Shown here: in pieces, positions 1 through 9,600 of the stretch | Numbering within the stretch: the first letter of the stretch is position 1 | Layout: each line of letters opens with the position of its first letter | Notes under the pieces: model-generated | The model's database searches: none | Told to the model about the DNA's origin: nothing | What the model saw: the letters and a program-made list of their open reading frames with translations, nothing else | Assembly: GCF_030142045.1 (NCBI RefSeq) | Contig: NZ_CP126242.1 | Coordinates: 310,001-374,000 of the forward strand | Direction: 5' to 3' | From: Arthrobacter sp. zg-Y919 | GTDB taxonomy: Bacteria; Actinomycetota; Actinomycetes; Actinomycetales; Micrococcaceae | DNA length: 64,000 bases | Translations under genes and position numbers: made by a program

Positions 1-1061
1 TTCTCCATCGCGATGTCGTTGGCTGCGGCGTCCTTGCGGTTGGGAATGAAGGCTGCCATACCGCCGATGGCGTGGGCACCCCGGCGGTGGCAGGCACGCA
101 CCAGCTGCTCGGTGTAGGAACGCATAAACGGCGCGGTCATGGTCACCATGTTCCGGTCCGGCAACACGAACCGGGGTCCGCGGGTACGGAAGTTCTTGAT
201 CACCGAGAAGATGTAGTCCCAGCGGCCGGCATTCAGCCCGGCGGCATGGTCCCGCAGTTCGTAGAGGATCTCCTCCATCTCAAAAGCGGCGGTGATGGTC
301 TCGATGAGCACCGTGGCGCGGATGGTTCCCTGCGGAATACCCAGCAGGTCCTGCGCCAGGACGAAGATGTCGTTCCACAGCCGGGCCTCGAGGTGGTTTT
401 CAATCTTGGGCAGGTAGAAGTACGGGCCGCGTCCCTGCGAGATCAGGCGCTGGGCGTTGTGGAAGAAGTACAGTCCGAAGTCGACGAGGCCGCCGGCGAT
501 CGGGGTGTTGTCCACCAGCATGTGCTTTTCCGGCAGGTGCCAGCCGCGGGGGCGCACCACGATGGTGGGCAGGTCCGTCAGGGAAGCTCCCTGTACCCGG
601 TACTCCTTGCCTTCCGGAGAGGTGAAGTCGATGCGGCGGTCCAGGGCGTCGCGCAGGTTCAACTGGCCGTTGATGACGTTGGACCACGACGGCGTGGAGG
701 AGTCCTCCATGTCGGCCAGCCACACCTTGGCACCGGAGTTCAGGGCATTGATGGTCATCTTCCGGTCGACCGGTCCGGTGATTTCCACCCGACGGTCCTC
801 CAGCCCGGGGGCGGTCGGAGCCACCCGCCAGGAGCTGTCCTCGCGGATGCCGCGGGTCTCCGGGAGGAAGGTCGGATCGGCGCCGTTGGAGATCTGCTGG
901 CGGCGCGCCTGGCGCTGCTGAAGGAGTTCCTGCCGACGGGTGGTGGTGGCCCGGTGCAGTGCCTTGACGAAGTCCAATGCCTGCGGGGTGAGGATTTCCT
1001 CCTGGCGCCGTACTACCGGGGCGGTCAGGGAAATACCGTTCAGGGTGATCGGGTCATTCAT
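1..1061 (-). CDS. aceB: Malate synthase A (3' end beyond window)
   Basis: Condenses glyoxylate with acetyl-CoA to malate, the second step of the glyoxylate shunt. The visible 353 residues begin [12 protein letters not shown] and contain family stretches such as [45 protein letters not shown] and VLIETI; the part containing the Arg/Asp catalytic core is present and the C-terminus lies off the window. The ATG at 1061 has an AAGGAG-type ribosome site close upstream. It lies 132 bases downstream of aceA on the same strand, so the two probably share a transcript, interrupted by a strong hairpin. Being open at the window edge, its last residues cannot be judged. Confidence 0.95.
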   Translation of the reverse strand, partial: MNDPITLNGISLTAPVVRRQEEILTPQALDFVKALHRATTTRRQELLQQRQARRQQISNGADPTFLPETRGIREDSSWRVAPTAPGLEDRRVEITGPVDRKMTINALNSGAKVWLADMEDSSTPSWSNVINGQLNLRDALDRRIDFTSPEGKEYRVQGASLTDLPTIVVRPRGWHLPEKHMLVDNTPIAGGLVDFGLYFFHNAQRLISQGRGPYFYLPKIENHLEARLWNDIFVLAQDLLGIPQGTIRATVLIETITAAFEMEEILYELRDHAAGLNAGRWDYIFSVIKNFRTRGPRFVLPDRNMVTMTAPFMRSYTEQLVRACHRRGAHAIGGMAAFIPNRKDAAANDIAME

Positions 1062-1096
1062 GGCGTTTCTCCTTGGGGTCTTTCAAAACTGGGGGT

Positions 1097-1133
1097 GGTG
1101 CTGCGGGGCCGGTCGAGCCGGCCCCGCAGCACC
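1097..1133 (-). promoter_or_regulatory. 16-bp perfect hairpin between aceA and aceB
   Basis: Arms 1097-1112 and 1118-1133 are exactly complementary (core ctgcggggccgg / ccggccccgcag) with a 5-base loop. On the minus strand it is followed by a short TTTT after a C-rich stretch, so it could be a partial terminator or an RNA-stability element that sets the aceA:aceB ratio. Function is inferred from position only. Confidence 0.5.
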
Positions 1134-1193
1134 GGGGTGCAGTGAGCGATGCGGTGCAGCAAGCGGGAGCCGCGGGTTTAGTGGAGCCCGGGT

Positions 1194-2492
1194 TTAGTGG
1201 AACTGGGCGGACTCGGTGGAGCCGGCCAGGGCCAGGGTGCTGCCGTTCGGGTTCAGCGCGGTGGCGATGGCATCGAAGTAGCCGGTGCCCACCTCGCGCT
1301 GGTGCTTCGTGGCGGTGTAGCCGCGGGATTCGGAAGCGAATTCCTTCTCCTGCAGTTCCACGTAGGCGCTCATGCCGTTGCGGGCGTAGCCGTGGGCCAG
1401 ATCGAACATGGAGTAGTTCAGGGCGTGGAAGCCGGCCAGGGTGATGAACTGGAACTTGAAGCCCATGGCACCGAGTTCGCGCTGGAACTTGGCGATGGTG
1501 TCGTCGTCCAGGTGCTTCTTCCAGTTGAACGACGGCGAGCAGTTGTAGGCCAGCATCTGGTCGGGGAACTCGGAGCGGACAGCTTCGGAGAACTTGCGGG
1601 CCAGTTCCAGGTCCGGGGTGCCGGTTTCCATCCAGATGAGGTCTGAGTACGGTGCGTAGGCCTTGGCCCGGGCGATGCAGGGTTCGATGCCGTTGCGGAC
1701 CTTGTAGAAGCCTTCCGCGGTGCGCTCGCCGGTGATGAATTCCTGGTCACGTTCGTCGACGTCGGACGTGATCAGCGTGGCGGCCTCGGCGTCGGTGCGG
1801 GCAATCACCACGGTGGGGGTGCCGGCGACGTCGGCCGCGAGGCGGGCGGCGTTGAGGGTGCGGATGTGCTGGCTGGTGGGGATCAGGACCTTGCCGCCGA
1901 GGTGGCCGCACTTCTTCTCCGAGGCGAGCTGGTCTTCCCAGTGAACGCCCGAGGCGCCGGACTGGATCATGGACTTCATGAGCTCGTAGGCGTTGAGCGG
2001 GCCACCAAAGCCGGCTTCGGCGTCGGCCACGATCGGGACCATGTAGTCGTCCACGCTCTGGATGCCTTCGGCGAACTCGATCTGGTCGGCGCGCAGCAGC
2101 GCGTTGTTGATGCGGCGGACCACGGTGGGAACCGAGTTGGCCGGGTACAGGGACTGGTCCGGGTAGGTGTGGCCGGAGTTGTTGGCATCGGCGGCGACCT
2201 GCCAGCCGGAGAGATAAATGGCCTTCAGTCCGGCCTTGACCTGCTGCACGGCCTGGTTGCCGGTGAGGGCGCCCAAGGCGTTGGTGTAGCCCTCATCGCC
2301 GGCATTGCTCAGCTGGTCCCAGAGCTTTTCGGCGCCGCGGCGGGCCAGCGTGTGCTCTTCCTGGACACGGCCGCGCAGCTTGACGACGTCGTCAGCGGTG
2401 TAGTCGCGCTCAATGCCGTCCCAGCGGGGGTTGTTCTCCCAGTCCGAGGTGAGCTGCTCTGCGGTGGGGGCGGTGTTCTGGTCCTGGCTCAT
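1194..2492 (-). CDS. aceA: Isocitrate lyase
   Basis: Cleaves isocitrate to succinate and glyoxylate, the first step of the glyoxylate bypass, needed for growth on acetate or fatty acids. The catalytic motif KKCGHLGGK is intact, with HWEDQ and RTDAE metal/substrate-binding stretches; 432 residues is the usual length for the short actinobacterial Icl1 type. I start at ATG 2492 (MSQDQNTAP) because AAGGAGA lies six bases upstream; an in-frame ATG at 2513 lacks a ribosome site. It is divergent from ramB, whose product is known in corynebacteria and mycobacteria to control this gene, and is followed by aceB on the same strand. Confidence 0.97.
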   Translation of the reverse strand: MSQDQNTAPTAEQLTSDWENNPRWDGIERDYTADDVVKLRGRVQEEHTLARRGAEKLWDQLSNAGDEGYTNALGALTGNQAVQQVKAGLKAIYLSGWQVAADANNSGHTYPDQSLYPANSVPTVVRRINNALLRADQIEFAEGIQSVDDYMVPIVADAEAGFGGPLNAYELMKSMIQSGASGVHWEDQLASEKKCGHLGGKVLIPTSQHIRTLNAARLAADVAGTPTVVIARTDAEAATLITSDVDERDQEFITGERTAEGFYKVRNGIEPCIARAKAYAPYSDLIWMETGTPDLELARKFSEAVRSEFPDQMLAYNCSPSFNWKKHLDDDTIAKFQRELGAMGFKFQFITLAGFHALNYSMFDLAHGYARNGMSAYVELQEKEFASESRGYTATKHQREVGTGYFDAIATALNPNGSTLALAGSTESAQFH

Positions 2493-2634
2493 TGCAAATC
2501 TCCTTGAATTCATTCATTCGTCCCGGCCGCTTCAACCGGAATTTCCTGCTGTGCACTAAGCCTGTGCCAACAACAACCCCTCTTCTAGGGTTTTTCTATG
2601 GAAAGAAACGCAGTTCTTCGCGTATCGTGAAAAT

Positions 2635-4134
2635 GTGACGCCTACTACATGGAACCGGCCCGCTCCGACCCCCCGAAAGGACGGATCGGCGCCCGACGCC
2701 GACAGCACCCTGGATGTGATCAGTCTCGGCCGCCGGGTCCGGCACCTGCGCAAAGCCAAGGGCATGACGCTCGATGACCTGGGGGCCGCCGTCGGAACGG
2801 TCGCCTCCCAGCTGTCCCTGATCGAGAATGGAAAACGTGAACCCAAGCTCGGCATGATGCAGGCATTGGCTGCTGCCCTGGACGTCAGCATCGATTCACT
2901 GCTGGGGTCGGAGCCGCCCAGTCGGCGCGCTGCACTGGAAATCGAACTGGAGCGGGCGCAGCGGGGACCGCTCTATGCTTCCCTTGGCCTGCCGAAGGTG
3001 CGGATCGGTTCACGGCTGCCGATCGACGTCCTCGAATCCCTGGTGGGGCTGCAGGCCGAGTTGGAACACCGGCTCAACGAGCAGGTGGCCACCCCCGAGG
3101 AGGCCCGCCGGGCCAACGGTGAACTGCGGGCCATGATGCGGGAGCGCAACAATTACTTCCCCGAATACGAGGCCGAGGCGCAGAAGGTGCTCGATTCGGT
3201 GGGGCACACCTCCGGTCCGCTGTCCCAGCATGTGATCGCGGATATTGCGGCGCACCTGGGCTTCACCCTGCACCATGTGAATGACCTGCCGCATTCCACC
3301 CGATCCGTCACCGACCTGAAGAACCGGCGGATCTACCTCACCCAGTCGCAGCGTTCGGACCATGACCCGCGTTCGGTGCTGCTGCAGGCGCTGGGGCATT
3401 ACGTGCTCCAGCACCAGACGCCGCGCAGCTACGGCGAGTTCCTGGGCCAGCGGGTAGCCACGAACTACTTTGCCGCTGCGCTGCTGCTGCCGGAGAAGGC
3501 GACGGTGGAGTTCCTGCAGCGGGCCAAGGCTGCCAAGGAAATTGCGGTGGAGGACATCCGGGATGCCTTTGCGGTCTCCTATGAAACGGCCGCGCACCGG
3601 TTCACCAACCTTGCCACCCAGCATCTGGGCATTCCCACCCATTTCCAGAAGGTGCACGAGAGCGGGATTGTCTACAAGGCCTATGAGAATGACGGCGTGA
3701 CGTTCCCGGCCGACCATACCGGCGCCATCGAGGGCCAGCCGATCTGCCGGTACTGGACATCGCGGGAAGTCTTTTCCGTGCCCGACCAGTTCAGCGCGTT
3801 CAACCAGTACACCGATACTCCGGCAGGTACGTACTGGTGCACGGCCCGGATTGAACGCGGTTCGGCGGGCAAGTTTTCGCTCAGCATCGGCGTGCCGTAC
3901 CAGCACGTGAAGTGGTTCCGGGGCCGGGACACCACCGAGCGGTCCAAATCCCGCTGCCCGGATCCGGACTGCTGCCGCACGCCTCCCGGTGAGCTGGCCT
4001 CCGAGTGGTCCGGGTACGCCTGGCCGAGCGCCCGCGCGCACTCGCACCTGTTGGCGGCGCTGCCGCCCGGGGCGTTCCCCGGGGTGGACGAGACCGAGGT
4101 GTACTCGTTCCTGCAGGCGCATTCGGCGGGGTAG
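2635..4134 (+). CDS. ramB: RamB/ScfR-type transcriptional regulator of acetate metabolism
   Basis: A 499-residue regulator with an N-terminal XRE helix-turn-helix (about residues 20-80, LGRRVRHLRKAKGMTLDDLG) followed by an IrrE-like (DUF955) region and a C-terminal short-chain fatty acyl regulator domain carrying a Cys cluster (CPDPDCCRTPPGEL). The order and divergent placement to aceA match RamB of Corynebacterium and Mycobacterium, which represses glyoxylate-shunt genes. The HExxH protease motif of IrrE proteins is degenerate here (QALGHYVLQH), so a regulatory rather than proteolytic role is expected. The GTG at 2635 has no convincing ribosome site, so the mRNA may be leaderless. Confidence 0.88.
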   Translation: MTPTTWNRPAPTPRKDGSAPDADSTLDVISLGRRVRHLRKAKGMTLDDLGAAVGTVASQLSLIENGKREPKLGMMQALAAALDVSIDSLLGSEPPSRRAALEIELERAQRGPLYASLGLPKVRIGSRLPIDVLESLVGLQAELEHRLNEQVATPEEARRANGELRAMMRERNNYFPEYEAEAQKVLDSVGHTSGPLSQHVIADIAAHLGFTLHHVNDLPHSTRSVTDLKNRRIYLTQSQRSDHDPRSVLLQALGHYVLQHQTPRSYGEFLGQRVATNYFAAALLLPEKATVEFLQRAKAAKEIAVEDIRDAFAVSYETAAHRFTNLATQHLGIPTHFQKVHESGIVYKAYENDGVTFPADHTGAIEGQPICRYWTSREVFSVPDQFSAFNQYTDTPAGTYWCTARIERGSAGKFSLSIGVPYQHVKWFRGRDTTERSKSRCPDPDCCRTPPGELASEWSGYAWPSARAHSHLLAALPPGAFPGVDETEVYSFLQAHSAG

Positions 4135-4150
4135 CGCTACACCGCAGGCA

Positions 4151-4177
4151 TGTCACAGGCGCAGCGCCTGTTTCGTC
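4151..4177 (+). promoter_or_regulatory. ECF41-type sigma promoter
   Basis: TGTCACA at 4151-4157 and CGTC at 4174-4177, separated by 16 bases, match the known ECF41-group consensus (TGTCACA in the -35 and CGTC in the -10 region). The predicted start would be near 4185, giving a leader of about 30 bases to the DoxX-like gene. The spacer holds a 6-bp inverted repeat (caggcg / cgcctg, 4156-4170). The cognate sigma gene lies immediately downstream of the DoxX gene, so autoregulation is likely. Confidence 0.78.
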
Positions 4178-4214
4178 ACTCTGATGTAGGTATTTCCTCA
4201 TCAAGGAGTGGACG

Positions 4215-4598
4215 ATGAACCTCATACTGTGGATTGCCACTGCGCTGCTGGCGGCTGTAGCCCTTGCCAGCGGACTGCTCAAACTACTCGTTCCCAGGGA
4301 GAAACTCGCTGCAAGCAAGGGTGGGGGATGGGCTGCCGATGTCAGTGGCGGCTTCGTCAAGACCCTTGGTGTCCTCGAAGTCATGGCTGCGGCGGGCCTG
4401 ATCCTGCCTGCTGTCTCCGGGGTTGCACCCTTTCTGGTGCCGGTGACGGCTATCTGCTGGGTCCTGCTTATGATCGGCGCGATGATTACGCACGGCCGGC
4501 GCAGCGAAACCCCGTTGATGCTGGTCAATCTGGTGTATTTGGCACTTGCCGCCTTCATCGCGTGGGGCCGGCTGGGGCCCGGGTCTTTTGCCGCGTGA
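4215..4598 (+). CDS. DoxX-like integral membrane protein
   Basis: A 127-residue protein with four hydrophobic segments (roughly residues 2-22, 50-68, 73-93 and 100-120), the pattern and length of the small DoxX-like family. ATG 4215 has AAGGAG six bases upstream. It stands directly in front of an ECF41 sigma factor gene and behind an ECF41-type promoter; DoxX-like genes are among the recurrent neighbours of ECF41 sigmas. Biochemical role is not established for this subfamily; a link to redox or envelope stress is inference. Confidence 0.8.
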   Translation: MNLILWIATALLAAVALASGLLKLLVPREKLAASKGGGWAADVSGGFVKTLGVLEVMAAAGLILPAVSGVAPFLVPVTAICWVLLMIGAMITHGRRSETPLMLVNLVYLALAAFIAWGRLGPGSFAA

Positions 4599-4667
4599 GC
4601 GGAGCCCGGGACTGCTGCGGGGCTTGAAAGTCGTTGACCCATCGCCGAGGGTGGTGGTCACACCAGC

Positions 4668-4693
4668 GGTGCCGCCCGGCTGTGGGCGGCACC
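4668..4693 (+). promoter_or_regulatory. 10-bp hairpin before the sigma gene
   Basis: ggtgccgccc and gggcggcacc pair perfectly around a 6-base loop. There is no T-run, so it is more likely to slow translation or transcription into the sigma gene, 22 bases downstream, than to terminate. Confidence 0.4.
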
Positions 4694-4715
4694 GCCCACG
4701 GAAAGAGGTATCCCG

Positions 4716-5630
4716 GTGGGCCGGACCGAAGAGTTCCTGGCGTTACGGCCGCTGCTGTTTTCGATTGCCTACCGCATTCTGGGCAGCGTGAGCGAGGCAG
4801 AGGACGTGCTGCAGAATACGTGGCTGCGGTTCGAGGCTTACCCGGGGGAGCCCCGCTCTCCGAAGTCTTTCCTTTCAACCGCGGTGACCCGGAGCTCGAT
4901 CGATGTGCTGCGTTCGGCACGGGTCCAGCGGGAGGAATACGTCGGCACCTGGTTTCCCGAACCGCTGGTCGACGATCCGTATGAGGATCCGGCGCGGGCT
5001 GCTGAGCTTGCCGATTCGGTGTCACTGGCGTCGCTGCTGCTGCTGGAACGCCTCAGTCCGCTGGAACGTGCGGTCTTCGTCCTGCGGGAGGTCTTCGACT
5101 TCGGGTACCCGGAGGTCGCCTCTGCGGTTGGGCGGTCGGAGGCAGCCTGCCGCCAACTGGCGGTGCGGGCGCGGGACCACATGGCAGCAGGCAGGACGCG
5201 TTTCGCGGCGGACCGAACCGAGCATTCCGAACTGGCGTCGCGGTTCTTTGATGCCCTCCGTGACGGTGACCTCGCCGGCCTGCAGAAAGTGCTCGCCGCG
5301 GACGTGTCGATGGTCGGCGACGGCGGCGGCAACGCCCCGCAGCTGGCCCGCGCGATCATCGGTGCAGCAAATGTGGCCCGCCTGCTGGCCTCGGTTTTCC
5401 CCCGCATGGTTCGGCTGGACATCACCATCGAGCAGCACGAGATCAATCGGCAGCCCGGTGCGATAGTCCGTGACCGGGATGGGCGGGTGCTCACCACGGT
5501 GGTGCTTGACGTGCTCGATGGGCGGATCCAGGCGATCCGCTCGGTCATCAATCCCGACAAGCTACGGCATCTGGGAGCAGTAGCGGACGCCTGGGAACTC
5601 AATCGTGAAGTACGAGCGATGGGGAACTGA
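4716..5630 (+). CDS. ECF41-group RNA polymerase sigma factor (SigJ-like)
   Basis: Residues 1-165 hold sigma region 2 (FSIAYRILGSVSEAEDVLQNTWLRF) and region 4 (LSPLERAVFVLREVFDFGYPEVA). Residues about 180-304 form the SnoaL-like extension that defines ECF41, including the DGGG motif (VSMVGDGGGN) and a C-terminal NPDKLRH close to the conserved NPDKL signature. In this group the extension replaces a separate anti-sigma factor and tunes activity. The GTG start is supported by GAAAGAGG seven bases upstream. It follows the DoxX-like gene by 117 bases. Confidence 0.92.
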   Translation: MGRTEEFLALRPLLFSIAYRILGSVSEAEDVLQNTWLRFEAYPGEPRSPKSFLSTAVTRSSIDVLRSARVQREEYVGTWFPEPLVDDPYEDPARAAELADSVSLASLLLLERLSPLERAVFVLREVFDFGYPEVASAVGRSEAACRQLAVRARDHMAAGRTRFAADRTEHSELASRFFDALRDGDLAGLQKVLAADVSMVGDGGGNAPQLARAIIGAANVARLLASVFPRMVRLDITIEQHEINRQPGAIVRDRDGRVLTTVVLDVLDGRIQAIRSVINPDKLRHLGAVADAWELNREVRAMGN

Positions 5631-5714
5631 GCCACCAGCGGGGTGGACTGCCGGCTGGATTGCGGTCCCGGATGGGTGCTGGTTCAGGGTTTTGGTTTCG
5701 CCTAGGGTGAGGGC

Positions 5715-6602
5715 ATGCCTGAGATGCCCGAGGTGCAGGGACTCGTCGACTTCCTGCGGTCCAAGCTGCTGCCGCCCGATGCACCCGCTGCGGTGATTTC
5801 GGAGGTTGAAGTGCTGTCTTTTCCCGTGCTGAAAACCGCGGCGGTGCCCGTGGAGGAGCTGTACGCGGGGCCGGTGTCCGACGTCGAGCGGCGGGGCAAG
5901 TTCCTGGTCCTCACGGTCGGCGGGGTGCACCTGGTGATGCATTTGGCCAAGGCCGGCTGGCTCCGTTGGTCGGATGCGCTGAAACCGGGCCGGCTGCGCC
6001 CGGGCAAGGGACCGATGGCCCTGCGGGTGCGGTTTGCGGCCTCCGGCGACGGCGGTGCCGAGCCCGGCTTTGACCTGACCGAAGCGGGAACGCGGAAATC
6101 ACTGGCGGTGTACGTGGTCCGGGACCCTGCGGACGTTCCGGGGGTTGCCCGGCTCGGTCCGGAAGCGCTCGACGTCGGCGCCGACACCTTCGCTGCGCTG
6201 GTCGGCGCACACCGTGGCCAGGTCAAGGGACTGCTGCGGGACCAGTCGGTCATCGCGGGGATCGGCAATGCCTACAGTGACGAGATCCTGCATGCGGCGC
6301 ATCTGTCCCCGTTCGCCATCGGGGCCAAGCTCGACGCCGGCGAGGTGGACCGGCTGTTCGAAGCGATGGGCGCTGTCCTGGACTCTGCAATCAGCAACGC
6401 GTCCGGGCGTCCGGCGGCGGAGCTGAAGGATTCCAAGCGGCAGGCCATGCGGGTGCATGCACGGACCGGGGAGCCCTGCCCGGTCTGCGGGGATACCGTC
6501 CGTGAGGTGGCCTTTGCCGATTCCTCGCTGCAGTACTGCCCCACGTGCCAGACCGGCGGCAAGCTCCTGGCCGACCGGAGGATGTCCCGGCTGCTGAAGT
6601 AG
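5715..6602 (+). CDS. Fpg/Nei-family DNA glycosylase
   Basis: Base-excision repair enzyme that removes oxidised bases and nicks the abasic site. The N-terminus MPEMPEVQ gives the catalytic Pro after Met removal; the catalytic Lys lies in RRGKFLVL; a helix-two-turn-helix stretch surrounds QSVIAGIGNAYSDEIL; the C-terminal zinc finger is CPVCG...CPTCQ. Length 295 is normal. A second family member (Nei2-like) lies at 35.9-36.7 kb and differs in its MPEGDT N-terminus. Substrate preference (8-oxoG or oxidised pyrimidine) cannot be read from sequence. Confidence 0.9.
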   Translation: MPEMPEVQGLVDFLRSKLLPPDAPAAVISEVEVLSFPVLKTAAVPVEELYAGPVSDVERRGKFLVLTVGGVHLVMHLAKAGWLRWSDALKPGRLRPGKGPMALRVRFAASGDGGAEPGFDLTEAGTRKSLAVYVVRDPADVPGVARLGPEALDVGADTFAALVGAHRGQVKGLLRDQSVIAGIGNAYSDEILHAAHLSPFAIGAKLDAGEVDRLFEAMGAVLDSAISNASGRPAAELKDSKRQAMRVHARTGEPCPVCGDTVREVAFADSSLQYCPTCQTGGKLLADRRMSRLLK

Positions 6603-6612
6603 GTCCGGAACG

Positions 6613-6650
6613 GCTGTAGGCCCCGGATTCCTCCGGGGCCTACAGCTTTA
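6613..6650 (+). terminator. Intrinsic terminator after the glycosylase gene
   Basis: A 15-bp perfect stem (gctgtaggccccgga / tccggggcctacagc) with a ttcc loop, followed by TTTA on the plus strand. It sits between convergent genes and may work both ways. Confidence 0.85.
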
Positions 6651-6682
6651 TCGAGTGCGGTTTCCTAGTGCGGCACTAGGTT

Positions 6683-9600
6683 CTAGCCGCGGCCACCGCC
6701 GTGGCCGTCACCTCGACCGTCACCCCGGTTGTCACCGTGGCCGTCTCCGCGACCATCGCCGCGTCCATCGCCCCGGTTGTCACCGTGGTCATGGCCGCCC
6801 TTGCACTTCTGGGCCTTGAAGGAGGCCTTGTAGCTGGCCTTTTCGACCTTGCCCTTGCCGGTGAAGGTGTAGCTCGCAGTGACGTCGCCGGCCTTGATGG
6901 AGGACTGGCGGGTCTTGATAACTACAGACTTGCTCTTGCCCGGAGCCAGGTTCCGAACCGACGCGGTGCCGTAGCTCGACTTCACCACGACGTCGGCTTC
7001 CCGGGTTCCGGTGTTCTTGACCGTCACGGCAATCTCGGCACCCGAACCTGAACACTTACTGACGGCACTGACCGGGTTGGCCGGTGTCGGTTTGGGCGTC
7101 GCTGTCGGCTTAGGTGTTGCCGTGGGCTTCGGCGTTGCCGTCGGGCTCGGCGTGGGCTTGGGCGTTGCCGTGGGGCTCGGCGTGGGCTTGGGCGTTGCCG
7201 TGGGGCTCGGCGTGGGCTTGGGCGTTGCCGTGGGGCTCGGCGTGGGCTTGGGCGTTGCCGTGGGGCTGGGCGTCGGCGTAGGCGTCGGAACTGCCTTAGC
7301 CGGTACCTTGATCGGCACCACTTCGGCCTTGCCGCCGTCGCCGTTTGTACCGCTCAGATCCCCGGTGGCGTTGTGCAGGTGCAGGAACAGTGCCTTGGCA
7401 TCGGTGGTTCCCGCGCTGCGGGTGACATCGATCTGGCCGCCGTCGACATCCGCGAACAGGCTGTCCGGGGTGGCGCCGGTGAAGGTCAGTGCCGGGTTGG
7501 CGGCATCGAAGGCGATGTACTCGGTGGTGTCGACGGGAACACTGTTGCCCTGCTCGTCCGCGTTGTAGGGGTGCCACGTGCTCACCCGGTAGCGGAGCGG
7601 CGCCGAGACGGCGTTGACGTCCAGGCCCAGCGCCGCGGCCGAAACCGGCAGCGTGACCGCGTTGGTGTCGAACGTGTTGCTATCGGTATTGCCCAGGACG
7701 CCGTTGGCGCCGGTCTGGTCCACCAGCGTGGCCGTGCCGTCCGGGTTCAACCGGTAGGTCGAAACCAGCACCAGGTCCAGGTCGGCAGCCCGGGTGGTGA
7801 AAGTGACAAAGTCCGGAACCGAGTCACCGTTGGTATCGATTTCCACGTCGATCTCGGCCGCACCGCTAAGAATCGGCCAGTTGGCCCAGGTGCTCACACC
7901 GAAGTTCACCAAGGAGTTCTGCAGGTTCCCGCCGGCAGCCTTCACCGTTGGAACAGTAGACGAGGCGCCCACTGCCTGCAGGTCCATGGCGTACATGGAA
8001 TCCATCTTCACGGAATCCAACCGCGGGCTCTGCGCGCCCAGGACCAGGGGAGAAACCAGCGAGAGGTAGCGCGAAGCGCCCGCACCTTGGTTCAGCTCGC
8101 GGCCCTCCAGGGTGACCGTGCTCGCCAATGCCTCGGAGTCGGCGAAGGCGATTTCCTTGCCGGCACTCATATCCGAGGTCGGCTTCGGGGCTGAGTAAAC
8201 CGGAACCCGCAGCGTGGGCGTACCGGTGCCGGCAAACTGCACCCGGCCGGAAACATCGGCCAGGAACTGCCGATACAGGCCCAGCTGCTCAGTAGCAGCA
8301 GCCGGATCCATGGTCTTGGTCAGCGCCGCCGGATCGGAAATGCTCAACGTCACGTCCACTGTGGCCTTGCCATTGGCGGGAACACTCACCGAGGGGGTGG
8401 TGCTCACGACGACGCCGGGCATTGCGGACGCCTGCAGGTAACTGACGTTGTACGCCACCGGCCGGTCTGACTTGTTTTCCACGGTGACCTGACGGGTCAG
8501 CACCAGGGCTTCCTTGCCAAGTTCCAGCACCCCAAAGTTGACGCTGGTCAGTGCCTGATCCTCTGTTGCATAGGCAAGGACCTTATTGTCCAGCGCATCG
8601 AGGGCATCAACACGTCCCGCACCGACCCGGTTGGGACCCTGCACGGCACCACCCGCAGCAAGCACGTCGTGCGTGGCGGTATTCATGATGGCCGTCTTGA
8701 CCTCGTACGGGTTCAAGTCCGTAGCCGCGTAAACCAAGGCGGCAATACCAGCCACATGCGGGGTAGCCATGGAGGTTCCGCTGCTGACTGCTGCACCGGT
8801 ACCGGACCCGACGGCGGCCGAACCGATGGAGGAACCCGGTGCCGCGACGTCGGGCTTGACGATGCCATTTGAACCGTGCACCCCACGTGAGGTGAACGGG
8901 CTGGCGGTATCGCCGGCACCCGACGGGGCGCTGATGGTGGCCCGGTAGGCCGAGGATAGACGAAGGGTGAGGGTTCCCGCCGACGCAGCCGGACGCAGCA
9001 GATCCGAGGACGCCGCATTCAACTGGATTCCGGGGATGGTGGTGTTGCCGGCGATGCCTGCGTCAAAGACCGAACGCGGGGAATCCAGCACCACACCGGT
9101 TGCACCGGCGGTCTGGGCGTTGTTGAAACGGACACCCGACCCGCAGGGGAACGCCCCGTTATCCTCCCACTGGAGCCAGACCCACTTACCGGTCAGAGAG
9201 CCGGCGGGGAAAGCGTTGCAGCCAAAGCGGTTGTCCGCCGGGGCCATAACAACGTTGCCGGTGAGCTGCGCTTCGGTGACCGCCGGGTCCGAGTAGTTGA
9301 AGTTGGCCGAGTACTGCCCTGCAGCGCGTCCGGCCAGCTCGGCAGGCGCGAGGACATCCGCTCGGTCCAGGGCGACCTGGGTACCGATGGTGCTGGCTAC
9401 GCTCAAAGCCGACTTCGCGTTGCCCGGGGACCCACCGACGTCGTACACATCCCCGGCGTTGCCCGCGGCGACGACGGAAAGGATGCCCTGCTCGGTGAGT
9501 TTGTTAACAATGTCGTTATCGGGATCGTCGACCGGTGAGTAGTCGGTGCCCAAGGACATGTTCACTACCTGGGCACGGTCGGAGAAATCACCGTCGCCGT

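Noticed and set aside
7141..7270. Possible CRISPR-like array
   Set aside because: Units are contiguous without spacers and code for a Thr/Pro linker in frame.
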